Assembly (NCBI GenBank): GCA_030848705.1
Contig: JAUIZM010000018.1
Coordinates: forward strand, 744,001-808,000
Length of the DNA: 64,000 bases
Direction of reading: 5' to 3'
Source: Heracleum sosnowskyi
Taxonomy: Eukaryota; Streptophyta; Magnoliopsida; Apiales; Apiaceae
The notes beneath the pieces were generated by a model, which saw only the letters and a list, made by a program, of their open reading frames with translations, was not told the origin of the DNA and did no database searches. Of the stretch, positions 44,696-54,001 are shown piece by piece. The position numbers and the translations under genes were made by a program. Numbering within the stretch: position 1 is the first letter of the stretch; every line of letters begins with the position of its first letter.

Positions 44696-47314
44696 CTAAG
44701 TTGCATATGGTACCCAATCTTTGTTGGGTCCTGCAGTTTCAGTGTTCCCTGAGTTTCTTCCAGTCACAACATCACAAGCATTATCAAAGACTTCCTGTTT
44801 GACTCCTCTTTTCACCCACTTAGGTTTAGAATTGGACTTGGTCCTTTTCTTAGTGGATGAAGCCTTCTTGCTGTTGCCAGCAGGCTCAGAAGTCTCAACA
44901 GTGTTTAGGTATGAGCATTTTTCAGTAGAGAGAACAGGTAAGTTAAAGCATGTACTCATGGCAGTGATTTTGCATGGCATACAATCAATGTTATTACAGA
45001 CACTCATAGTTCTATGCATAAGGGGGGTTCTGTGTAAGTTACCATTGAGTTCATTTGCATTGATCTTATCCTCAATTGGTTTCTTACAAACATGTGTTAA
45101 GTGATGTGTAGATCCACAGTTATTGCATAGTTTCCTAGAAGCACCTCCAACATTAGTGTATCCATTTCCTTTGTTGACACCTACCTTACCATTCCTGTTC
45201 CTAGACTTGGGAGTCACTTGATTGACAGTATGTTCAGAAGTTGCTGTCGAACTATCCTTGACAGTATCTTTTAATCCTACTGTCTTGACAGAAGGTTTGA
45301 GAGTTACTGTCTTGGAATCATTCTTGACAGTATCTTTGAAAGATTCTGTCTTGCCAATCGTGACAGCATCCTTTGAACTTACTGTCTGATCGCTTGGTAA
45401 GTTTACTGTCTTGGGGATTGTGACAGTATCCTTTCCTTCCTTGAATGTGCTGTCAACACCTTCATCCTCATCAAGAATTTCTTGTTTGATGAGCATGGCT
45501 TCTTCATCAAATTCAATTTCAGCAGCTTTGAAAATAGGAGTTTTAACTTTCTTGAGAATGGTGGGTTTGACAGCAGCTATTCCAGGACAATCTTGAATCA
45601 CAGTTTCCTTTCCAGGTCTTCTACCATAAGAAAAACCTATACCAACAGACTGATTTTCTGTATGCTTATCATTGTAATCCTGAAGTATCTTTGATGAGTT
45701 TCTGTAGGCCTTAATCTTAAATTCATTTTCAGCAATCTCATTCCTCAGGAATTCCTCAACCTCCTTAGCACATTTTAATTCATTTTTAAGTTTGGCATTC
45801 TCTTGAGCTAAGGAGCCTAGAGAACTGGTTTTGAGAAAAAGAGAATCATTTTCAGACTGTAGTGTTTCATTTAGCTTACTTACTCTAGAGATTTCCTCAT
45901 TAGCAGCAGACAAGCTAGTATATACATTGAACATTTCAGCACTTAAGTCTTTAATGGTTTTCTTATACTCATCAGTAGACATATCAAGTAAGACAAGTGA
46001 AGGTACCTGACTTGAAGGAGTTGATGCTACCTCATCAGTGCTAGCCATGAGAGCAAGGTTAACATATTCTTCCTCTTCTTCATCATCAGAATCATCCCAA
46101 CATTTTCCTTCAGCCACATAGGCTCTTCCTTGATTTTTCTTAGAGTATCCACCAGTTCCTTTCTCATATCTTTGAACCTGTTTGGGTCTTTTGCATTCAG
46201 TAGCAAAATGACCAGGTTCTCCACAGTTGTAACATTTGAACTTTGATCTATCCACAAATCCAGTTTTGTATCCTCCTTTGGTTGAACTTCCCACAGCAGC
46301 CTTTGATGAGCTTCCTTTGCTGAACTTGGATGCTTGGCCTTGAGGCTTGTATGACCTATCCTTCTTGAACCTAAAGTTCTTGAACTTCTTGGCCATGTAA
46401 GCCATAGTAGGGTTGTCCATGCTTTCCAGTTCCTCCATTGTGTAGAAGTCTTCATCTTCCACATCTTTAATCTGTAGTACCACTTTCTCATCATCTTCAA
46501 CCACCTCTTCTATCTTCAAGGTCTGTGTTGGGGTTGATTGTATGATCTGTGGTACTTCACTTGGCTGTGTGATCCTTGGCACATGTGCTACTAGGGCACT
46601 TGACATATTAGCCATCTTGTTCCTTGTTCCACTTTGTATGGCTCTCTTTTGAAAGAGTTCGAGTTCATAAGATTTCAGAATACCATAAAGTGTCTCAAAG
46701 GTTATAGTGTTGAGATCTCTTCCTTCTCGTATGGCTGTTGTCTTGTGTTCAAGGTGATCAGGCAGTGTGAGCAGGAACTTGACATTTAATTCCTTTCTGT
46801 CATAGTACTTGCCATGTATCTGTAATTCAGTTAAGAGCTTACTGAACCTTTCAAACATGGAGGTTAAGTCTTCACCAGGCTTGGCCATGAATGCCTCATA
46901 TTGAGATATTAGAATTTGCCTTTGGTTGCCCTTAACCTCTTCACTTCCTTCACAGAGTAAGGCTAACCTGATCCACATCTCCTTGGCTGATGTGCAGCTT
47001 ATTACACTTCCACACATGGCTTTATCCAGTGTGAGAGAATCGAGCAAGATAAGTTGCAAATGATCATCTAGCACCATTTTCTCCTTTTCAGGTTCCAAGA
47101 ATTCTGAGGGATCTTTGGGAACCCAATGTGCAGGAATAATCTCACCATTCACTGTTGTGGCTTCAATTTCCTTTCTTGGAATGAAAGGACCATTCTCGAG
47201 TATACCTGGGTATAGTGGATTTGCAGCTTTGATAAACAACAAGATTTTTCTTTTCCAAATGCTGTAGTTCTCTTTATCAAAAGCTGGGATCTTGATACTG
47301 TTTGATTTCTGCAT
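44696..47314 (-). CDS. gag: Sirevirus-like Gag (872 residues)
   Basis: I chose the ATG at 47314 (MQKSNSIKIPAF) because an earlier frame start lies inside the LTR before the primer site. N-terminal capsid-type region with NYSIWKRKI and 'FERFSKLLTELQIHGK'. First zinc knuckle CYNCGEPGHFATEC near residue 360, then a coiled coil (about 470-570). A region near 640-715 is full of KDTV/KDAV/KTV words. A second knuckle, CNNCGSTHHLTHVC, lies near residue 728. Two separated CCHC knuckles and the great length are unusual for copia Gag. It ends DWVPYAT then TAG, with Pol in the same frame. Confidence 0.88.
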   Translation of the reverse strand: MQKSNSIKIPAFDKENYSIWKRKILLFIKAANPLYPGILENGPFIPRKEIEATTVNGEIIPAHWVPKDPSEFLEPEKEKMVLDDHLQLILLDSLTLDKAMCGSVISCTSAKEMWIRLALLCEGSEEVKGNQRQILISQYEAFMAKPGEDLTSMFERFSKLLTELQIHGKYYDRKELNVKFLLTLPDHLEHKTTAIREGRDLNTITFETLYGILKSYELELFQKRAIQSGTRNKMANMSSALVAHVPRITQPSEVPQIIQSTPTQTLKIEEVVEDDEKVVLQIKDVEDEDFYTMEELESMDNPTMAYMAKKFKNFRFKKDRSYKPQGQASKFSKGSSSKAAVGSSTKGGYKTGFVDRSKFKCYNCGEPGHFATECKRPKQVQRYEKGTGGYSKKNQGRAYVAEGKCWDDSDDEEEEEYVNLALMASTDEVASTPSSQVPSLVLLDMSTDEYKKTIKDLSAEMFNVYTSLSAANEEISRVSKLNETLQSENDSLFLKTSSLGSLAQENAKLKNELKCAKEVEEFLRNEIAENEFKIKAYRNSSKILQDYNDKHTENQSVGIGFSYGRRPGKETVIQDCPGIAAVKPTILKKVKTPIFKAAEIEFDEEAMLIKQEILDEDEGVDSTFKEGKDTVTIPKTVNLPSDQTVSSKDAVTIGKTESFKDTVKNDSKTVTLKPSVKTVGLKDTVKDSSTATSEHTVNQVTPKSRNRNGKVGVNKGNGYTNVGGASRKLCNNCGSTHHLTHVCKKPIEDKINANELNGNLHRTPLMHRTMSVCNNIDCMPCKITAMSTCFNLPVLSTEKCSYLNTVETSEPAGNSKKASSTKKRTKSNSKPKWVKRGVKQEVFDNACDVVTGRNSGNTETAGPNKDWVPYAT

Positions 47315-47351
47315 TTTCTCCGGGATCTCAGATATGTATGTTAATCTGAAA

Positions 47352-47363
47352 GCTCTGATACCA
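47352..47363 (-). other. Primer binding site of the Sirevirus-like element
   Basis: The minus strand reads TGGTATCAGAGC two bases inside the 5' LTR. Initiator tRNA-Met type. Confidence 0.85.
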
Positions 47364-47365
47364 GT

Positions 47366-48419
47366 TGTTAGTCCTTGTGTATTGCAGAAGGGGGGGGATG
47401 AATGCAATACTGATAAAATTCAATCTAAATTTCAACAACCAAAATCAAGATTAAACGTTATCAGAAATATATGCAATCACGAACAGTATTTAGTAAGAAC
47501 AAGATTCACAAAATAAATGTTTTATTTATTTTGCAAAGTGTTGCTACAACCTCAAGAAAGAATTCTCGAGCTTCGGGTTTTCTTCAAGACACTTGCTTGT
47601 CTTCGTTACAATTCTAGAATGAGTTGATAGTAGGTATAAGACTAACCCTATCACTATCAGTCACGGGTTTGTGAAGCTGCTGTCACTGTCAAGTGGCAGC
47701 TTCTTACAGATTGTCTTACCCATGTGACTTTCCTAAATTGCTAACATGTCAGATATACATTACAAAGAAAGCAACCTAGATTCATTCTATTTCCAGCTAA
47801 ACCAATTCAGCAGATAAAGACTTGACCTTGCTCTTGAATTGATTCGCTTTTGTTTTGCAGTGCCTTGAAGCTTCTGTCGTAGTCTTGCAGACTTGGTGCA
47901 GCTTAGGGATGCTGCATCACGCCTGTTTCTTGAACATTTAAACTGTCACGGGATTTGACTGAGAAAGATACCTAGCATAAGGATCTTTATAGAGACAGTT
48001 ACTTTTGCCGCAAAGCTTGCTGTCACAGGAATGATCTTTTGGTGACAGTATGAGTTCCCCGCATAGAGTGCTGTCGAGGATCCCAAACTTGCTATCGAGG
48101 GCAATAGTTGCTGTCGCGTAGTCTTCCGCCAATGTTGCTGTCAGAGTGAATATGCTGTCGTGACTTGCAACATTCTGTCTTCTTGTAATCTTACTGTCAC
48201 AGCTTTAGGACAGTAACCTTTATTCATGTTGTCATCCAAAAAGCATTCTTTGAGGCTTGAACACACAAGTGAACTTCTTCCAAATAATACAACTAGAATA
48301 ACATTACATACTGATTACAAGAACATACTTTGGCTATGACAGTATGTTCTACTTAATTTAAAAAATTAAGTACTATCAAAGTTAAGTTGTTTCTATGCTA
48401 TCACCCATAAATCCCAACA
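47366..48419 (-). repeat. 5' LTR of the Sirevirus-like element
   Basis: 1054 bp, reads the same as the left LTR throughout, with TG...CA ends. Flanked on the right by GATGT. Confidence 0.92.
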
Positions 48420-48438
48420 GATGTTGATGCAAATTCAT

Positions 48439-49647
48439 ATCTGTATAAAAACATGTGAAAGTATAAATCATGAATCATGTTATAAAAGTTAAAAATATTT
48501 ATGTGATGAAACTACTCGACATTACAATGGTTTTGCACCTGATTGATATTGATATTGATATAACTATAATGTGTAATCCTTTTTTAAGGACATAACATAC
48601 ACCTCATCTATTATTACTTATAACAAAAATGTGAGAAATGATTGACCGACGAATTCAGTTATATGTGCCCTGTGATAAGGGATAAGATTTGTTAATAATG
48701 ATTTATATAAATTGATTTATATAAAATAGTTTTAGCTGGTAATATCATATAACTGATTCTGATAAGTGATTTGGAGATCATAGAAGATATTAAGTTTGTT
48801 ATGAAGTTGGTTACAGTCCTTAAGTCAGGTGGTAAATTTGATTTTCATGATCTTAATCAGATAAATATGATATTCGCATTATAAGATATTAACTAATTTG
48901 ATGCCTAAAAAATAGGTTAATGTGGTAACATGATTGCTGTAATTTGGTTAGGTGAATTTTATCAAATCAAAAATTATTATATTATTATGATGAAAGAACT
49001 TGAATAAATGCATAATTAATCTTTGTGATAGTAAGAAGTTAAATGAGATATTCGGCATATCTTCTCTTAAATTAACTGGTTAATTACTATGGAATGGCTT
49101 AAGTTCGTGTAACATGAATGATATGCTTCCTATGACGTGATTTGGACTTAATATAAAATTTTAAGATTGTTATATTTCGGATACTAAAGAGACTAACTTC
49201 CATGTTTAAATCTTTTTTGAACATGTTTTATTTCATCTTAATAAGATCAATCTGATATTCGGCATTACTATCATTGATTAACAAACTACTGTGACTTTAG
49301 TCCGTCTTCATATAAAGTGTTTTTGAATTCTTTGCTGTCATATAAAAAAAGTTTCTGATTTGAATAGAAACATTAGAATTTTGATTTTTCGTTGAAGTTA
49401 TTATGTCACGATATATGCATTGATTGTTTAACACAAGTAAAAGAATTTGTAATGCTGCGGACACATGTGTATATCTTAAACAATATATTGTTCAAAACAG
49501 AAATTGAAGGAAAAAAGTTCTATTGTTGATTGGTTACAATTTATTGTAGCAAGAACATAAATTCAAAAAGTAAAACTAATAAAAAAGGAAAGTATCTTTG
49601 GAAATTTTCAAGGATAATGTGTCATTGCGCTGATGATTCTTGATATG
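48439..49647. other. Intergenic, no gene seen
   Basis: AT-rich spacer between RPA-like copies A and B. Probably holds the promoter of copy A. Confidence 0.5.
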
Positions 49648-50894
49648 TCATGTAGGATTCACTGGAGCTACATATCCTTGGTCGATTAGCCTAATAATCA
49701 AAATACAATAAAGAATTAAGTTAATAAAGTAAAATTTCAAAATGTAAACAGATAAAACATTTTTCTAATAGTTCGTACAGATATTTGTAAAGTATTAGGA
49801 TACCTTTGTCGAATATGAAGAATTGGATCATATGTGATATTGATATAAATTCTTGAATTAGATGTTGTACTGACTTGAACTGAACCTGTAGGTTGACATA
49901 AGGAAAGAATGTTAAAAAATCCAAATTTTTATGACTGCTCGTTAATGTGTTAGTCATTTTGCTTGAGCAATGAGAATAACCGAGAAATAAGCGTGCCCTC
50001 ATTGTTGCCAAAACCACAATCGGAATTTCTTCAAAATTGTTCTCTAAAATTTGATTCAATACAACAATATTTTCATCCCATACAGTAACCTTGACTGAGA
50101 CGCTGTCAAAAAAGTAAAAGGCAACATGTGAGGAAAGGTACAGTAATGTTAACTTAAAATTTTAAGGTCATGCAAGTGAAAGACCTTCCATCAAAAAGAA
50201 CAAATCGAACAAAATTTTTCTGCCCAACGTGAGTTTGAATGAATCCCACACGCTCGATGTCACGAATGGTTCCAGCAATATCTACATAGGAAGTGGATAT
50301 TATACAGTTGAAGATGTAACTAAATGCAATAAGATTATATAGTCATAAGAAAGAGAAAAAGCATTTACAAACCTATAGCATGATCAGGAGTTCCATCCAC
50401 AATACAATGAGGGTGATCGTACAAATGTCGTAGCTCAACCAATTCAAACTTATGCCTTGGTATGTTTATGACTACATCAAGAACAGGTTGTATTATTGTG
50501 ATATCTGTGAATATCAGAGAAATATTGGATGAAACCGGCCTGAGACTTCCTGTGGCTTGTATAGCTGTAAAATTGGTAAATACATATATAGTTCCTTCAA
50601 CTATCAAATTCTGTATGGCATTCCAAATATCCGGATGCACAAAAGCATGGACATGAAAATCCTGTTGTTTTGAAATTAATCAGATCAAGTTCAAAATACA
50701 AAAACAATAGTATAAGAATGGGAAACTGTTGAACAGATATAGGTATTTAATTGTACCTCCGCATCTAGAAGAATGATATTGAAACCCAGGAAATTGCCAT
50801 GATTACCAAACGAAGGCCACATGCGAGTTACACGAACTTTTACTCTCCAATCAGTCCTTGGTGGAACTATAATGGCTAGATTGCTCATCTCCAT
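49648..50894 (-). CDS. RPA-like two-OB-fold protein, short form (copy B)
   Basis: Six exons fit: 50894-50757, 50661-50373, 50281-50185, 50102-49981, 49885-49804 and 49690-49648 (771 nt, 256 residues). OB-fold A has DWRVKVRVTRMW near residue 15 and 'HKFELVELRHLYDHP' before the second intron. OB-fold B has SVKVTVWDENIV. It ends RLIDQGYVAPVNPT. The exon layout matches copies A, C and the first half of D (97-, 122- and 82-nt exons recur), so the four arose by duplication. It has no zinc module, so it lacks the trimerisation part of RPA1. No defect seen. Likely binds single-stranded DNA for Helitron transposition. Confidence 0.82.
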
Positions 50895-52023
50895 ATGAGA
50901 TTGTAAGAATAAAGTTATCAGTTGCTCTGTTGAACCATGAAATGTAAAGCCGTTATGTGATAAAATAAAAAAACTCAAATCTTAATACTTATAGAAAAAA
51001 GTTTTAATGAATAGGTGTAAGATACTACATATGTATCCTATTAAGATAAACATTCACTTCCTATTAAGATAAACATTGAATAAGATAAACATTGATGAAG
51101 AAAGTAGTAACCTCTTGTGTTGGTTGAACTAATAGAGCAATCAGAGGTAAAATTATAGCACAATTTGTGTGTTTTTTTATTTATGTTCTTTTTAAGATAA
51201 TAAGGTAAATCCAAAAGCTAATAAATATTCCCATTATGATAATGATGATTGTTTTGATAAGATCACGCCATTGTTTTGAATTGATAGGGCATATTTAATA
51301 AATACTGTATTCTATACGTATCTCTGTAGATATGTATTAAAAAGTGTGCACTATCGCATCCACAATGTATGTTTCCATATTGACAATATTTCCTTTAACA
51401 TAATTATTATTATTTTGAGTATAAAGAAATCTATCTTTGTAACGTGATCATAATTTGTCGATTAATTCTCCAATTTTTTTTATAAAATCGAACAACTATT
51501 TTCAGTATTCGAATTTAATGTATATTTACAATTATATATTTGGTTTGACAGAGTATGAGACAATTTATTTATATCTTTGCAAGTTGTTTCACAAACAATA
51601 ACTTTAACTATTCCTATATAGTAAAAAAAAAATATCATCCTAAAATTTGACAACGTAATTTTAATTATTTTTTTCATATTTGTCACTGAAGGGTTAAATA
51701 ACTTTACCAGTGAAGAAGTGGAATATTATTATTTGGGAAACGGTATTAAGAAAACAACATAATAGAGTGAAGTAGTCACACTTGAAAAACACATAATTTA
51801 ATCAACATTAAAAGGCAGTGCACATGATACTTCCAAACTTATCTCGATGAAAAGTTACATATAAAGCGTCAAAAAAACAAATGTCATAATCATTGTGACA
51901 TTGTAGCTCAAATATTTCAATCATTTGGTGAAACAAAACATTTATTATAGAACATTGTAATGCTGGAAAATGAGCGTTGATTAGGATAAAAGCAACAGTT
52001 TATTCCTATTATGGATTTTGTCA
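50895..52023. other. Intergenic, no gene seen
   Basis: AT-rich spacer with three copies of 'aagataaacatt' at about 51043-51093. No coding signal. Confidence 0.5.
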
Positions 52024-53325
52024 TTAACCTTGAAATCCATCAACTGCAAGCCTACAAAAAAATTAGAAATATAAAGATTAAGGGAAATACCACAATATCG
52101 CAGTTTATTCCTCATATGTAATGTGACAATATCGCAGACGCAGACTGAATAATACAGTTAAAAATAGTAATAAATGATAATTAAGATACTAAAAGATAAG
52201 GTCTGGCTTGACATATAGATATTGAATTGTTCCATAGTTTTTTAGATATTAATGATATTCTCACCTCTGTCTAAAGCGTAAGACAGTCAATTTCAAGATT
52301 AATGTAGATCTTTGTAGATGGCAAAGTCGCAATCTCAACGATACCTTGGGAAAAAATGAATATATTTAATGAAGTAGTCAAGTTTTTCAGGATACGTAAA
52401 TAATGGATGTATAAATAAAAGGATATGTATCTTCTGAAAGGAAATTATGTGATATGTGATTGTACCTAAAAACTTGCAAAGTCTGGCACTTGCTAAAATG
52501 ATTACAATAGGACATTGCAAATCATCTTTAAAAAATATATCAAAATTTGGAATATCATCAGTCCAAATATTAACCTTGTACGAAAACCTATTTAACATGA
52601 AATATGTTATTAAAAAAATTTCAAAAATTACTAAATTAAACATGTAAAGTAAAATTTATACCTTCCATCAGTTAGTTGAAAGCGCACCAGTTGCATTTCT
52701 CCATAGATGGTTGGCACCAGAGTTGGTTCTTGAAGATCTTGTACAACTCCAATAAGATCTAAATTTACTGGTGATTAAAAAATATTAAAATATCCCTAGT
52801 ATTAAAAAAAACTCAAACGATATTCAGTTACCTATACTGTATTCAGGACATTTAGTTTCAGGATATGAATTAACAATATCAGTCAAATTGGCCAAATCAG
52901 TAAATTCAAACTTGTGGAATGGTAGCGTGAAGTCATCTTGAAGAACAGGAATGATAATCGATTCGTTTGTGAAATCAATGCAATAACTGGAAAGCACTAG
53001 CCTCAATGTTCCAGTGGCAATTCTGGTATTGAAGTTTGTAATATCATATACTTTTCCTTCAGTGACAACATCTGCTAGATGTTTCCATTTTTCCGGTTCA
53101 ATAAATCCATGAACTGCATAGTTCTGTAGACAGTAAAGAGTAATTATAAAGGGAGTAATTTACATAAGCATGTTTAAAAAGTTTTCTTACTTCTTTATCC
53201 AGCAGAATTAGGTTACATCCTTGAAAAATTCCATTGTAAGATGTAGAAAACCACATCCTACTAACACGTACTCTGAAGTTCCACGTAACCTTAATTTCGT
53301 TAAGCAGTGAAAGTCTTTCAAACAT
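52024..53325 (-). CDS. RPA-like two-OB-fold protein, short form (copy C), frameshifted near the end
   Basis: Exons: 53325-53191, 53123-52832, 52758-52662, 52587-52466, 52344-52265 and a last one at 52051-52024. Family landmarks are present: TWNFRVRVSRMW, 'HKFEFTDLANL', 'FSYKVNIWTDDI'. The fifth exon is 80 nt where copies A, B and D have 82, which shifts the frame and gives a stop at 52273-52271 just after LEIDCLTL. In another frame the expected 'LRFRQR' ending is readable, and the sixth exon encodes LAVDGFQG. Both OB-folds are complete before the stop, so a slightly shortened protein may still be made. It lies next to the Rep/Hel gene. Confidence 0.75.
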
Positions 53326-54001
53326 CTTCTCTCTGGTAACAAACATAATATTCAAGCATAATGTTAAAAACAATAGAATATTATATACTTACGCAAATAA
53401 AAACTTATGTATTGACCTGAATATGATTCTGTTAATAGCTATTCTTGAAAGATGTAATCCGGAGCCTCTGATTAAAGAGGTTTTAAAGAATTAACCCGAG
53501 GAAAAAGGATATCAGATGAGTACTACCAACAGTTTTGATTTGGTTTTGTTATATTTTACATTATAAATCATTTATAATTGTGATAACATAAGGCTAATGG
53601 ATATCATCAAATTTATCTATTCTTAAAATAAAGATATTTTGAAAACTCCATAAAAGTTGTGATTGATACTGATATCACGGTTATCATGTAATAAATTATC
53701 AAAGTATGAGGTGAAATTATTTGGTTTCATAGTTTTTAAATAAAAACTTTTATTGCAAGGATAGACTAATAATATTATTTGTTTGTATTCTTAAATATTT
53801 AAAGGAATACTAAAATTTGCATTACTACATACTAATGTAAAATTGTTTCCTAGAATAAATGACACTTATCGTGTAGAAAAGTAGTGAAAAAATACTTAAC
53901 CAAATGATATGATAAGCATATCTTTCTTTTAAATATGGAAAAGTGAAACATGCTAATATAATTCCTCAAATTACTACATCAATCTGCTACGATCAAAAAA
54001 G
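53326..54001. other. Intergenic between Rep/Hel and RPA-like copy C
   Basis: About 680 bp, AT-rich, no coding sequence. Should hold the Rep/Hel terminator and the promoter of copy C. Confidence 0.5.

Larger units (their letters stand above)
33896..48419 (-). mobile_element. Complete Sirevirus-like Ty1/copia element, 14,524 bp
   Basis: Two 1054-bp LTRs (33896-34949 and 47366-48419) in which I found no difference when reading them against each other. The target duplication GATGT is present at 33891-33895 and 48420-48424. Order on the minus strand: LTR, primer site, Gag, Pol, small acidic ORF, 1686-residue ORF, polypurine tract, LTR. All four frames are open. Known Sireviruses have the same plan with a third 'envelope-like' ORF, normally much shorter. 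The element looks very young and possibly able to move. Confidence 0.92.
32601..48438 (-). pseudogene. RPA-like two-OB-fold gene (copy A), split by a 14.5-kb retrotransposon
   Basis: The ATG is at 48438. Coding exon 1 runs 48438-48420, then jumps over the Sirevirus-like element to 33890-33769. Removing the element and one GATGT copy keeps the frame. Further exons: 33654-33363, 33289-33193, 33076-32958, 32859-32778 and 32637-32601. Together 768 nt, 255 residues. The fold landmarks are present (NWTIKVRITRMW; SFYGTLNANTEQLY). It stops soon after the EGYQ motif, with no zinc module, as in copies B and C. The intron after exon 3 begins GC, not GT (33192-33191). Without the insertion the gene would look intact, so the break is recent. 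As it stands it cannot make the protein unless the element is spliced out. Confidence 0.8.

Noticed and set aside
47315..47407. Upstream extension of the Sirevirus-like Gag frame
   Set aside because: It would begin inside the LTR and run across the primer site; the ATG at 47314 starts the conserved Gag text.
33896..48419. Regularly recurring TGACAG words considered as a CRISPR-like array
   Set aside because: Spacing is irregular, the repeats are only 6-10 bp, they lie in coding and noncoding parts of a retrotransposon, and the genome is a plant's.
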